From the NCBI RefSeq assembly GCF_003986935.1, contig NZ_RJZE01000015.1, positions 142,475 through 206,474 of the forward strand: 64,000 nt of DNA. Reading direction: 5' to 3'. Both the position numbers and the translations under genes were made by a program. The notes beneath the pieces were generated by a model. That model did no database searches. It saw only the letters and a list, made by a program, of their open reading frames with translations, and was not told the DNA's origin. Of this stretch, positions 54,505-63,860 are shown one piece after another. Positions within the stretch are counted from its first letter, which is position 1; every line of letters begins with the position of its first letter. The DNA is from Paraburkholderia kururiensis JCM 10599 = LMG 19447 (GTDB taxonomy: Bacteria; Pseudomonadota; Gammaproteobacteria; Burkholderiales; Burkholderiaceae).

Positions 54505-56598
54505 TTAGCGGGACGAGCCCGGTTTGCCTGAGTTCGGGCCGGAGCTGCCCGGACCCGAACGGCGCCGCACTACCGGCTTGCCGGTACGTGCCTGCGCCTT
54601 CTGGCGGTTCGCCGCGCTTGCTGCGCCCGATGCGGCGCGTGCCGTGCTGGTGGCAGCTTCGCTCTCCTCGTTACCGTCGCTACCGTCGGTCAGGGATGGC
54701 ATGGGCGGCGCGAAGGCTGCACCGGCCGCGCCGGCACCTGCACCTTCCGGACGCCACACCTGGCCGATGGCGAGCGACTTGAGCTTCTTCTTGCCGCCGT
54801 ACCAGAGGTTCACGAGGCCGCGCGAGAAGAACACCGCGGAGAACATCGACGTGAGAATGCCGATGCAGTGCACGACCGCGAAGCCGCGCACCGGGCCGGA
54901 GCCGAACGCGAGCAGCGCGAGACCTGCAATCAGCGTCGTCACGTTCGAGTCGAGAATCGTGGCCCATGCATGCTGGTAGCCGTTCTGGATCGCGAGCTGC
55001 GGCGGCGCGCCGTTGCGCAGTTCTTCGCGCACGCGCTCGTTGATCAGCACGTTCGCGTCGATGGCCATACCGAGCGCCAGTGCGATAGCGGCGATGCCCG
55101 GCAGCGTGAGCGTGGCCTGCAACATCGAAAGCACGGCCACCAGCAACAGCAGGTTCACCGAGAGCGCGATCACCGAAATGGCGCCGAACAGCATGTAGTA
55201 GACGACCATGAACGCAGCGATGGCCGCGAAGCCGTAGACCACCGAGTCGAAGCCCTTCTTGATGTTGTCCGCGCCGAGGCTCGGGCCGACCGTGCGTTCT
55301 TCGATGATGTCCATGGGCGCCGCGAGCGAGCCGGCGCGCAGGAGCAGCGCGAGGTCGGTGGCGGCCTGCGGCGTGGGCTGGCCCGTAATCTGGAAGCGGT
55401 CGCCCAGTTCGGACTGGATCGTCGCCACCGTGAGCACTTCGCCCTTGCCCTTCTCGAACAGCACCATGGCCATCGGCTTGCCGATGTTGTCGCGCGAGAC
55501 GCTGGCCACCGCGCGGCCGCCCGCCGAGTCGAGACGGATATTGACCGAGGGACGCTGATGCTCGTCGAAGCCCGCCGAGGCGTCGATGATGCGGTCGCCC
55601 GTGAAGATCACCTGCTTTCTCAGCAGCACCGGCGCCTGGTTGCCCTGCGTGAAGAGTTCGTCGCCGGGCGGCACGGGCGCGTTCGGATCCGGATGCAGGC
55701 CGAGCGGGTCGGCAAGGCGCGCTTCGAGCGTTGCCGTGCGGCCGATGATGTCCTTCGCCTTCGCCGTGTCTTGCACGCCGGGCAGCTCGACCACGATGCG
55801 ATCGCTGCCTTGCTGCTGGATCACCGGCTCCGCCACGCCCAGTTCGTTGACGCGGTTGTGCAGCGTGGTGATGTTCTGCTTGATGGCCGCGTCCTGCACG
55901 GTCTTCTGGACCGCGGGAGTGAACGTGCCCACCACCTGGAAGCCGCCGCTTGCCGCGGGCTGCACGGCCCACTGCAGTTCGGAGCCGTTGCGCGAGAGCA
56001 GCGTGCGGGCCTGTTCGGCGACGTTCTGGTCCGCGAAGCTGACCACGACCGACTGGCCGACGCGATTCACGCCGCCGTCGCGGATGTTGTTGTCGCGCAG
56101 CAGCGTGCGTGCGTCGGAGGCGTCCGAATCGAGCTTCTTGTTCAGCGCGCCCGCCATGTCGACCTGCAGCAGGAAGTGCACGCCGCCGCGCAGGTCGAGG
56201 CCGAGGTACATGGGCAGCGCGTGCAGCGCCGTGAGCCAGCGCGGCGAGGCGCTTTGCAGGTTCAGCGCGACGATGTACTGCGGGTCGTTGGGGTCGGCGT
56301 TGAGCGACTTCTGCAACAGATCCTTCAGGCGCAGCTGCGTGTCGGTGTCGCGCACGCGCACACGGATGTTGGCGTTGTTCGCGGAGTTGTCGAACGTGAC
56401 GTCGTCAGCCTGGATGTGGCTCGCGGCGAGCGCGGCTTCCACCTGCGAGAGCGTGCCGGAATCGAGCTTGACCGTAGCCTTGCCGCTCGACACCTGCACC
56501 GCGGGCGCCTCGCCGAAGAAATTGGGCAACGTGTACACGAGGCCGATGACGAGCGCCACCAGCATCGCGACATATTTCCAGAGGGGGTAACGGTTCAT
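54505..56598 (-). CDS. secD: Protein translocase subunit SecD
   Basis: This 697-residue subunit has an N-terminal helix, a large periplasmic region (P1 head with LGLDLRGGVHFLLQVDM at its start) and a C-terminal membrane domain with GMAIDANVLINERVREEL. The last 90 residues are a Ser/Ala/Gly/Arg-rich tail not found in E. coli SecD (615). The start at 56598 (MNRYPLWKY) was chosen over an in-frame ATG four codons earlier. Confidence 0.96.
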   Translation of the reverse strand: MNRYPLWKYVAMLVALVIGLVYTLPNFFGEAPAVQVSSGKATVKLDSGTLSQVEAALAASHIQADDVTFDNSANNANIRVRVRDTDTQLRLKDLLQKSLNADPNDPQYIVALNLQSASPRWLTALHALPMYLGLDLRGGVHFLLQVDMAGALNKKLDSDASDARTLLRDNNIRDGGVNRVGQSVVVSFADQNVAEQARTLLSRNGSELQWAVQPAASGGFQVVGTFTPAVQKTVQDAAIKQNITTLHNRVNELGVAEPVIQQQGSDRIVVELPGVQDTAKAKDIIGRTATLEARLADPLGLHPDPNAPVPPGDELFTQGNQAPVLLRKQVIFTGDRIIDASAGFDEHQRPSVNIRLDSAGGRAVASVSRDNIGKPMAMVLFEKGKGEVLTVATIQSELGDRFQITGQPTPQAATDLALLLRAGSLAAPMDIIEERTVGPSLGADNIKKGFDSVVYGFAAIAAFMVVYYMLFGAISVIALSVNLLLLVAVLSMLQATLTLPGIAAIALALGMAIDANVLINERVREELRNGAPPQLAIQNGYQHAWATILDSNVTTLIAGLALLAFGSGPVRGFAVVHCIGILTSMFSAVFFSRGLVNLWYGGKKKLKSLAIGQVWRPEGAGAGAAGAAFAPPMPSLTDGSDGNEESEAATSTARAASGAASAANRQKAQARTGKPVVRRRSGPGSSGPNSGKPGSSR

Positions 56599-56738
56599 GG
56601 GATGGCCCAACGGGATGGGTTGCCTGATCGGGAACGTCCGGCGCGGGAAGGTCCGGCGTTGCCGGGCCTCGTGGCCGGCCGGCGGCAGCGTGTCTCACGA
56701 CGAAGCCGCGCCGGACGCCGGAATGCGCTGCGACAGGC

Positions 56739-57068
56739 TTACAGCGACTTGATGGTGCCCTTGGGCAGAATGGTGGAGACCGACGACTTCTGCACGGTGA
56801 TTTCCGTGCCGTCTGCCACTTCCACGCCGACGTAGGCTTCGCCCACCTTGGTGATCTTGCCGACGATACCGCCGCTCGTGACGACTTCGTCGCCCTTGGC
56901 CATGGCGGCGAGCATGTTGCGATGCTCCTTCTGACGCTTCATCTGCGGGCGGATCATGATGAAGTACAGCACCGCGAACATCAGGATCAGCGGCAGAAAG
57001 CTCATCAGGCTCGATTCTGCGCCGCCTGCTGCTGCGCCTTGTGCGAAAGCACTCGAAATGAACGACAC
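56739..57068 (-). CDS. yajC: Preprotein translocase subunit YajC (GTG start)
   Basis: This 109-residue single-helix protein associates with SecDF (FLPLILMFAVLYFIMIRPQMK, then a small cytosolic domain KGDEVVTSGGIVGKI). I chose the GTG at 57068 because GGAGAG lies 6 bases upstream and the family begins near SFIS-AFAQ; an ATG ten codons earlier has no ribosome-binding site and would add a charged leader. It sits 140 bp upstream of secD. Confidence 0.94.
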   Translation of the reverse strand: MSFISSAFAQGAAAGGAESSLMSFLPLILMFAVLYFIMIRPQMKRQKEHRNMLAAMAKGDEVVTSGGIVGKITKVGEAYVGVEVADGTEITVQKSSVSTILPKGTIKSL

Positions 57069-57294
57069 GTTGGTCTCTCCAGGTTTATTACGGTCCAAAA
57101 AACCGAGCCGGTCATTCTACCACCGGCCTGTGGCGCGACGGCCTCGGTGACTGGCCTGGCGATCAGGCCGCTTGCGGCGCTCCCGGGCATGCCGGCAGGC
57201 ATGCTTCGGGGCGCCTCCCGTCCGTTGTGAAAGCAGATTGTAATGTGCGTTTGCGCATGGCCTGCGTAGAAATCGGGCGGCGTCGCACAGCCGA

Positions 57295-58485
57295 CTATCC
57301 CGCCGCCGCCTCTTCCACGCCGCGGGCGCGGTTCTCCTGGAACGTCTTGCGGAACGCCTCGAAGGTGTGGGTTTCGATGGCTTCGCGAATCTCGCCCGTC
57401 AATTCCAGGTAGTAGTGCAGGTTGTGGATGGTATTCAGCTGCGCGCCCAGAATCTCGCCCACGCGATGCAGGTGGTGCAGGTAGCCGCGCGTGAAGTTGC
57501 GGCACGTGTAGCAGCCGCAGTGCTCGTCGAGCGGACGCAGCGAATTGCGGTGCGTGGCGTTGCGGATCTTGATGTCGCCGAAGCGCGTGAAGAGCCAGCC
57601 GTTGCGCGCATTGCGCGTGGGCATCACGCAGTCGAACATGTCGACGCCGGCCGCCACGCCTGCCACGAGGTCTTCGGGCGTGCCCACGCCCATCAGGTAG
57701 TGCGGCTTGTGGGCGGGCAGTTTCGGTGCGATGTGGTTCAGCACGCGCATCATGTCTTCCTTCGGTTCGCCCACGGAAAGGCCGCCGATCGCGAAGCCGT
57801 GAAAGTCCATCTCCGAGAGCCCCGCGAGCGACTCGTCGCGCAGGTCTTCGTACATGCCGCCCTGCACGATGCCGAAGAGCGCGTTGGGGTTGCCGAGACC
57901 GCGGAATTCGTCGATGGAGCGCTTCGCCCAGCGCATCGACATGCGCATCGATTCTGCTGCGTCCTCGTGCGAGGTCGGCACGCCGTCGGTGGCGTAGGGC
58001 GTGCATTCGTCGAACTGCATGACGATGTCCGAGTTCAGCACCTTCTGGATCTGCATCGACACTTCGGGCGACAGGAACAGCTTGTCGCCGTTCACGGGCG
58101 AGGCGAACGCGACGCCCGCTTCGGTGATCTTGCGCAGGTCGCCGAGCGAGAAGACCTGGAAGCCGCCCGAGTCCGTGAGGATGGGCCGCTTCCAGCCCAT
58201 GAAGCCGTGCAGGCCGCCGTGCGCCGCGATGGTGTCGAGGCCGGGGCGCAGCCACAGGTGAAACGTGTTGCCGAGAATGATCTGCGCGTGAATTTCCTCC
58301 AGCTCGCGCGGCTGGATCGCCTTCACCGTGCCGTAGGTGCCCACGGGCATGAAGATCGGCGTCTCGATCACGCCGTGGTTCAGCGTGAGGCGGCCGCGCC
58401 GGGCGAGGCCGTCGGTCGCGAGCAGCTCGAAAGCAAGGCCGTTCGGCGGCGGGGTATGGCTAGGGTCGGATGGACCTGCGGTCAT
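57295..58485 (-). CDS. tgt: tRNA-guanine transglycosylase
   Basis: This 396-residue enzyme exchanges G34 for preQ1 in tRNAs Asp, Asn, His and Tyr, the key step of queuosine synthesis. Catalytic motifs are DSGGFQVFSL and IVQGGMYEDLR; the zinc site is CGCYTCRNFTRGYLHHL. The ATG at 58485 (MTAGPSD) has CAGGAG upstream; the GTG at 58503 lies before that site. queA is 156 bp upstream on the same strand and supplies the next step. Confidence 0.97.
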   Translation of the reverse strand: MTAGPSDPSHTPPPNGLAFELLATDGLARRGRLTLNHGVIETPIFMPVGTYGTVKAIQPRELEEIHAQIILGNTFHLWLRPGLDTIAAHGGLHGFMGWKRPILTDSGGFQVFSLGDLRKITEAGVAFASPVNGDKLFLSPEVSMQIQKVLNSDIVMQFDECTPYATDGVPTSHEDAAESMRMSMRWAKRSIDEFRGLGNPNALFGIVQGGMYEDLRDESLAGLSEMDFHGFAIGGLSVGEPKEDMMRVLNHIAPKLPAHKPHYLMGVGTPEDLVAGVAAGVDMFDCVMPTRNARNGWLFTRFGDIKIRNATHRNSLRPLDEHCGCYTCRNFTRGYLHHLHRVGEILGAQLNTIHNLHYYLELTGEIREAIETHTFEAFRKTFQENRARGVEEAAAG

Positions 58486-58641
58486 CGGTAACTCCTGTGC
58501 CACCGGAAGACAGTCCGGCGCATGTGGTGAACGACCGCCGCAGGGAGCGCGGCGGCGAAGAAACAGTGTCGAGGCGGCGCGGCTGTCGCGCCGTTACGGG
58601 GTATGAGCCGTTATGGGTTGTGAGCCTTATGGGGCGAGCGT

Positions 58642-59724
58642 TTACGGTGCAGTGGCGCCTGCGTCTGCGGCGCGCGTGAGCAGCATCGCGTCGCCGTAGC
58701 TGAAGAAGCGGTAGCGCTCGCGAATGGCGTGGCGATACGCGGCGCGAATCGTTTCAACGCCCGCGAACGCGGACACCAGCATCAGCAGCGTCGACTTCGG
58801 CAAGTGGAAGTTCGTGACGAGCCGGTCCACCACGCGAAAGCGATAGCCCGGCGTGATGAAGATGTCCGTTTCCGCCGACGTCGCGGCGAGCGCCTTGCCT
58901 GCCGCTTCGGCGTCGCGTGCGGCGGCTTCGAGCGCGCGCATCGACGTCGTGCCCACCGCGATCACGCGGTTGCCACGCGCTTTCGTCGCCGCGATGCGAT
59001 CCACGAGCGTCTGCGGCAGTTGATACCACTCGCTGTGCATCTTGTGTTCGGCGATGTTGTCCACGCGCACGGGCTGGAAGGTGCCGGCGCCCACGTGCAG
59101 CGTGAGCGTGGCGCGCGCGACGCCGCGTTCGTCGAGTCTTGCGAGCAGCGGCGCGTCGAAGTGCAGGCCAGCAGTGGGCGCTGCCACCGCGCCCGGGTTT
59201 TGCGCGAACACGGTCTGGTAGCGCGTTTCGTCGGTGGCGTCGGCATCGTGCTCGATGTAGGGCGGCAGCGGCAGGCGGCCGTAGCGCTCGATCAGCGTGA
59301 GGCAGTCGTCCGGAAAATGCAGCGTGTAGAAGGGCTCGACGCGCTCGCCCACCGTGACCTCGAACGCGTCGGCGAGGCGCAGCGTCGTGCCCGGTGCGGG
59401 GCTCTTGCTTGCACGGATCTGCGCGAGCGCGGTACGCTCGCCGGTCAGCCTTTCGACCAGCACCTCGATGCGGCCGCCGCTGGCCTTCTGGCCGAGGAAC
59501 CGCGCCTTCAGCACTTTGGTATCGTTGAACACAAGCAGATCGCCGGGCTGGATGCAGTCGGGCAGCTCGGAAAAACGGCGGTCGACGAGGCGCGGCCCGG
59601 TCGGGTTGGCCGGGTCGGCCTGGTTATGGACTTCAAGCAGGCGGCTTGCGCTGCGCTCGGGCAGCGCGGTTTGCGCGATGAGTTCGGGCGGCAGCTCGAA
59701 GTCGAAATCGGAAAGCTTGAACAT
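58642..59724 (-). CDS. queA: S-adenosylmethionine:tRNA ribosyltransferase-isomerase
   Basis: This 360-residue enzyme moves the ribosyl part of SAM to preQ1-tRNA, giving epoxyqueuosine. The segments LPPELIAQTALPERSASRLL, DLLVFNDTKVLKAR and TGYRF-like PGYRFRVVDRLVTNFHLPKS are diagnostic. The start at 59724 (MFKLSDFDFELP) is conserved; the longer frame to 59871 overlaps the recG start. It heads queA-tgt-yajC-secDF and diverges from recG. Confidence 0.97.
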   Translation of the reverse strand: MFKLSDFDFELPPELIAQTALPERSASRLLEVHNQADPANPTGPRLVDRRFSELPDCIQPGDLLVFNDTKVLKARFLGQKASGGRIEVLVERLTGERTALAQIRASKSPAPGTTLRLADAFEVTVGERVEPFYTLHFPDDCLTLIERYGRLPLPPYIEHDADATDETRYQTVFAQNPGAVAAPTAGLHFDAPLLARLDERGVARATLTLHVGAGTFQPVRVDNIAEHKMHSEWYQLPQTLVDRIAATKARGNRVIAVGTTSMRALEAAARDAEAAGKALAATSAETDIFITPGYRFRVVDRLVTNFHLPKSTLLMLVSAFAGVETIRAAYRHAIRERYRFFSYGDAMLLTRAADAGATAP

Positions 59725-59869
59725 GCGAAAGACGATGGAACGGGGCGCGCCGCCCGCCAGCGGCAAGCGGCTATGATGGCGGGGCGGTGCTGCGGCCCCG
59801 ATAACCGTTGTGGATCGGCCGCCCGCGCGTTTTTTGCGTAAAGCCGACATTGTACTTGCGAAGCGACTC

Positions 59870-62293
59870 ATGCCTTTTCCCTCCCGCCCGTCGAACCCCG
59901 CAGAATCTCGCAGCCAGCGCAGTCAGGACGCGCACGCGCTGGATTCGGATGCGGCGGGGGTGGCACGCGACGTGCCGGCAAGCGGGGCGAATGGCGGTGA
60001 GAGCGGCAATGAGGCTGATGGCCACAGCGACCGTAGCGACCATGGCGACCATGGCGACCATGGCGACCGCGCTGGCCGGACGCCGGCAACGCGGCGCAAC
60101 GGCAAGGCTGCCGCGAAATCCGCTACGTCGAAACGCCGGGCTGCGAAGGCAGCCGAGGCTGCTGGTGAAAACGCCGGGGAAAAATCGGACGGCTCGGCCG
60201 CTTCCAAAACCGCCGTCCCAAAATCCGCCGCCGCCAAAACGGCCGACAAGCTCGTGCGGCTCGGCCTTCATCGCGACATCGATCTCGTGCTGCATCTGCC
60301 GATGCGCTACGAAGACGAAACCACGCTCACGCCGATCGGCGAACTGTTGCCCGGCGGTGTCGCGCAAACCGAAGGCGTGGTGTTCGACAACGAGATCGCC
60401 TACCGGCCGCGCCGCCAATTGCTCGTGAAGCTGCGTGACGACGCCGGCGATGAACTCGTGCTGCGCTTCCTGAATTTCTACGGCTCGCAGGTCACGCAGA
60501 TGGCGATCGGCAAGCGTCTGCGGGTTCGCGGCGACGTGCGGGGCGGTTTCTTCGGCATGGAGATGGTGCATCCGGCCGTGCGCGTGGTCGATGCCGATAC
60601 GCCTTTGCCGCAGGCGCTCACGCCCGTTTATCCGAGCACCGCGGGCGTCACGCAGGCGTATCTGCGCAAGGCCATCGACAATGCGCTCGCGCGCACGGCG
60701 CTGCCCGAACTGTTGCCCGAGGCGATTGCGCGGCGCTATTTCGGGCCGCTCGGCCTGCCGCCGCTGATGGACGCCGTGCGCACGCTTCACCATCCCGCCG
60801 TGAACGCTGATGAGACCGCGTTGATCGACGGCACGCATCCCGCGTGGTCGCGCATCAAGTTCGAGGAACTGCTCGCGCAGCAGCTTTCGCTCAAGCGCGC
60901 CCACGAGGAGCGCCGCACGCGTGCGGCGCCGGCCATGCCGCGGCGCGCTGCGGACGACGCCACATCGCTCGTCACGCGGCTGATGCAGACGCTGCCGTTC
61001 AAGCTGACGGGCGCGCAGCAACGCGTCGTCGGCGAAATTGCGCAGGACTTGACGCTGCCGCATCCCATGCAGCGCCTGTTGCAGGGCGACGTGGGCAGCG
61101 GCAAGACCGTCGTGGCGGCGCTCGCTGCCGCGCAGGCCATCGACGCCGGCTATCAGGCCGCGATGATGGCGCCCACCGAAATACTCGCCGAGCAGCACGC
61201 GCGCAAGCTGCGCGACTGGCTCGAACCGCTCGGCGTGAGCGTGGCCTGGCTTGCCGGCAGCCTGAAGGCCAAAGAGAAGCGCGCGGCGCTGGAAGCGGCG
61301 GCGCTCGGCACTGCGCGGCTCGTCATCGGCACGCACGCCATCATCCAAGACACGGTGGAGTTCGCGCGCCTCGGGCTCGTGATCGTCGACGAGCAGCACC
61401 GGTTCGGCGTCGCGCAGCGGCTCGCGTTGCGCGCCAAAGCGGCGCAGGCCGCGGATGGCGCGCGCGACTTCCAGCCGCACCAGCTCATGATGTCGGCCAC
61501 GCCGATTCCGCGCACGCTCGCCATGACCTACTACGCGGACCTCGACGTCTCCACCATCGACGAACTGCCGCCCGGACGCACGCCGATCCTCACGAAGCTC
61601 GTCTCCGATGGGCGCCGCGAGGAAGTGATCGCCCGCGTGCGCGAGGCCGCGCTGACGGGTCGGCAGGTGTACTGGGTCTGCCCGCTGATCGAGGAAAGCG
61701 AGACGCTGCAGTTGCAGACCGCGGTGGAAACGTTCGAAACGCTGGTGGCCGCGCTGCCGGAGCTGAGAGTGGGCCTTGTGCATGGCCGCCTGGCCCCGGC
61801 GGACAAGGCCGCCGTGATGGAGGCGTTTTCGCGCAACGAGGTGCAACTGCTCGTTGCGACGACCGTGATCGAAGTGGGCGTGGACGTGCCGAACGCGTCC
61901 CTGATGGTGATCGAGCACGCGGAGCGCTTTGGTCTTGCCCAGTTGCATCAATTGCGCGGGCGGGTGGGGCGGGGCAGCACGGCGTCGGTGTGCGTGCTCC
62001 TTTACAGCGGGCCGCTTTCGCAGTCCGGCCGCGCGCGGCTGCAGACCATGCGCGAAACCACGGACGGCTTCGAGATCGCCCGGCGCGACCTGGAGATTCG
62101 CGGTCCGGGCGAGTTTCTCGGCGCGCGGCAGTCCGGCGCAGCGATGCTGCGCTTTGCCAGCCTAGAAAACGACGGCTGGCTCATCGAGCCGGCGCGCGAG
62201 GCCGCTGAACGATTGCTGCACGAGTACCCGCACGTGGTGACGCAGCATCTGACGCGCTGGCTCGGCGCGCGCGAGCAGTATCTGAAGGCGTAA
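59870..62293 (+). CDS. recG: ATP-dependent DNA helicase RecG with a long basic N-terminal tail
   Basis: This 807-residue helicase remodels stalled forks and branched DNA. The wedge/OB domain begins near residue 126 (LVRLGLHRDIDLVLHLPMR); helicase motifs follow: LLQGDVGSGKT (Walker A), VDEQHRFG (motif II), SATPIPRTL (III) and RGRVGRGS (VI). E. coli RecG is 693 residues: the extra 125 residues are an unstructured tail with a DHG repeat (57-66) and a Lys/Ala-rich part (80-125). If the real start were internal the tail would be lost, but no ribosome-binding site favours that. Confidence 0.94.
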   Translation: MPFPSRPSNPAESRSQRSQDAHALDSDAAGVARDVPASGANGGESGNEADGHSDRSDHGDHGDHGDRAGRTPATRRNGKAAAKSATSKRRAAKAAEAAGENAGEKSDGSAASKTAVPKSAAAKTADKLVRLGLHRDIDLVLHLPMRYEDETTLTPIGELLPGGVAQTEGVVFDNEIAYRPRRQLLVKLRDDAGDELVLRFLNFYGSQVTQMAIGKRLRVRGDVRGGFFGMEMVHPAVRVVDADTPLPQALTPVYPSTAGVTQAYLRKAIDNALARTALPELLPEAIARRYFGPLGLPPLMDAVRTLHHPAVNADETALIDGTHPAWSRIKFEELLAQQLSLKRAHEERRTRAAPAMPRRAADDATSLVTRLMQTLPFKLTGAQQRVVGEIAQDLTLPHPMQRLLQGDVGSGKTVVAALAAAQAIDAGYQAAMMAPTEILAEQHARKLRDWLEPLGVSVAWLAGSLKAKEKRAALEAAALGTARLVIGTHAIIQDTVEFARLGLVIVDEQHRFGVAQRLALRAKAAQAADGARDFQPHQLMMSATPIPRTLAMTYYADLDVSTIDELPPGRTPILTKLVSDGRREEVIARVREAALTGRQVYWVCPLIEESETLQLQTAVETFETLVAALPELRVGLVHGRLAPADKAAVMEAFSRNEVQLLVATTVIEVGVDVPNASLMVIEHAERFGLAQLHQLRGRVGRGSTASVCVLLYSGPLSQSGRARLQTMRETTDGFEIARRDLEIRGPGEFLGARQSGAAMLRFASLENDGWLIEPAREAAERLLHEYPHVVTQHLTRWLGAREQYLKA
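60027..60071 (+). repeat. 9-bp tandem repeat inside the recG N-terminal tail
   Basis: Five units: GCGACCGTA, three perfect GCGACCATG and GCGACCGCG. In frame, the perfect part encodes a DHG-DHG-DHG run. The 9-bp period keeps the frame at any copy number. Confidence 0.9.
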
Positions 62294-62381
62294 GGCTGGC
62301 GGCAAGGGCTGAAAGGGCGAAGGGGCGACGGGTTCAAAGGCGGAAAGGGCGATCCTCGTCCAGCCTCATTCAGGTTGAATA

Positions 62382-62420
62382 TTGGCGAATTGGCCCCATA
62401 GGTGTATAACTGAAACCTAT
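62382..62420 (+). promoter_or_regulatory. oxyR promoter with an overlapping LysR-type dyad
   Basis: TTGGCG (62382-62387), a 17-bp spacer and TATAAC (62405-62410) form a promoter. The inverted repeat ATAGGT-N11-ACCTAT (62398-62403, 62415-62420) covers the -10 box and contains the T-N11-A core; ATAG is also the OxyR half-site. OxyR binding here would repress its own gene. Confidence 0.65.
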
Positions 62421-62447
62421 CGAATCTTTCGCCTGATTGGTCCCCGA

Positions 62448-63407
62448 ATGACCCTGACCGAACTGAAATACATCGTCGCCGTGGCTCGCGAACGGCATTT
62501 CGGCCGCGCCGCCGAAGCCTGCTTCGTCAGCCAGCCGACGCTTTCTGTTGCCATCAAGAAGCTCGAAGACGAACTGAACGTGCAGATCTTCGAGCGCGGC
62601 ACGAGCGAAGTCAGCGTGACGCCCATCGGCGAGCAGATCGTCACGCAGGCGCAGCGCGTGCTCGAACAGACGCTCGCCATCAAGGAAATCGCCAAGCAGG
62701 GCAAGGACCCGCTCGTCGGACCGCTGCGCCTCGGCGTGATCTACACCATCGGGCCCTATCTGTTGCCCACGCTCGTGAAGCAGATGATCAAGCGCGTTCC
62801 GCAGATGCCGCTGATGCTCCAGGAGAACTACACGCTCAAGCTGATCGAACTGCTGAAGCAGGGCGAAATCGACGTTGCCATCATGGCGCTGCCGTTTCCC
62901 GAAACCGGCCTCATGCTGCGCCCGCTCTACGACGAGCCGTTCGTCGTGGCGCTGCCGTCGGGCCACGCCTGGGAAAAACGCCCGAAGATCGATCCGGGCG
63001 ACCTCAAGCAGGAAACGATGCTGCTGCTGGGCAGCGGCCATTGCTTCCGCGACCACGTGCTGGGCGTGTGTCCGGAGCTGATGCGCTTCTCGCAGAATGC
63101 CGACGGCATCCAGAAGACCTTCGAAGGCTCGTCGCTGGAGACCATCCGGCACATGGTGGCGAGCGGCGTGGGCATCACGGTGCTGCCGCGCATGTCGGTG
63201 CACGAAGTAAAGCCGCACGCGGGCGGCGTCGATTCGGGGCTGCTTTCTTATGTGCCGTTCGACGAACCGGTTCCAGATCGCCGCGTCGTGCTGGCCTGGC
63301 GCAAGAGCTTTACACGCATGCCGGCCATCGACGCCATTTGCGACGCCGTCGCCGCGTGCGATCTGCCTGGCGTGAGGAAGCTCGACATCCCGGCAGCGGC
63401 CGCCTGA
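62448..63407 (+). CDS. oxyR: Hydrogen peroxide-sensing LysR regulator OxyR
   Basis: This 319-residue regulator activates peroxide defence when its two cysteines form a disulfide. Both are conserved: GSGHCFRDHVLGVCPE carries the equivalents of Cys199 and Cys208. The N-terminal helix-turn-helix (GRAAEACFVSQPTLSVAIKK) is intact. recG lies upstream, an arrangement common in betaproteobacteria, and a catalase gene downstream. The start is the ATG at 62448. Confidence 0.97.
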   Translation: MTLTELKYIVAVARERHFGRAAEACFVSQPTLSVAIKKLEDELNVQIFERGTSEVSVTPIGEQIVTQAQRVLEQTLAIKEIAKQGKDPLVGPLRLGVIYTIGPYLLPTLVKQMIKRVPQMPLMLQENYTLKLIELLKQGEIDVAIMALPFPETGLMLRPLYDEPFVVALPSGHAWEKRPKIDPGDLKQETMLLLGSGHCFRDHVLGVCPELMRFSQNADGIQKTFEGSSLETIRHMVASGVGITVLPRMSVHEVKPHAGGVDSGLLSYVPFDEPVPDRRVVLAWRKSFTRMPAIDAICDAVAACDLPGVRKLDIPAAAA

Positions 63408-63495
63408 GGTTTCGGGCTGGTGGTGTCGACGGCGCCCCGGCCCCCATTTCTTCCATGGCGCAAGGCCGCCCTTTAGCCCTGTTTAGTCCAGGGCT

Positions 63496-63546
63496 ATTGA
63501 ATAAATAAAATCAATCAAATACGCTGAACCGATAGCGTTGATATAG
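63496..63546 (+). promoter_or_regulatory. Putative OxyR-controlled region of the catalase operon
   Basis: An AT-rich island in GC-rich DNA with an ATTGA-N10-TCAAT dyad (63496-63515) and ATAGCGTTGATATAG (63532-63546). TATAGT at 63542 could be a -10 box with no good -35, as expected for an activated promoter. OxyR binding is inferred from context. Confidence 0.4.
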
Positions 63547-63591
63547 TTTCCTCCATGGATCAACCGATCCACACCCACCCCGGAGGAAGCC

Positions 63592-63768
63592 ATGTCCCAG
63601 CCCGTTCAGCCGTCCATTGCCAACTCCGCCGCGCAGGCCTCGTCGCTGCGCGCATCGCATTCCCCCGTCGCCATCGCGCCGCAGCGCGTTTTCGCTTCTG
63701 AGTCGTCCATGCGCGAACTGCGCACGGTCGCGTTCTCGCTGCTCGTGGATCGCGCGCTGTCGGCCTAG
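63592..63768 (+). CDS. 58-residue ORF of unknown function between oxyR and the catalase gene
   Basis: An ATG at 63592 is preceded by a very strong Shine-Dalgarno (CGGAGGAA at 63581) and opens 58 codons ending in TAG at 63766. The product is Ser/Ala/Pro-rich at first and ends with a possible amphipathic helix (MRELRTVAFSLLVDRALSA). I do not recognise it. It lies 92 bp before the catalase start in the same direction and could be a co-regulated small protein or a leader peptide. Confidence 0.6.
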   Translation: MSQPVQPSIANSAAQASSLRASHSPVAIAPQRVFASESSMRELRTVAFSLLVDRALSA

Positions 63769-63860
63769 ATCGGCCTGAACAAGACGCTAAGACGCTGTCT
63801 TTCCCGCCTTCCTCTTCGCACCGTTTCTCCCATTCCAGTATCACCACCAAGGAGTCCAGG

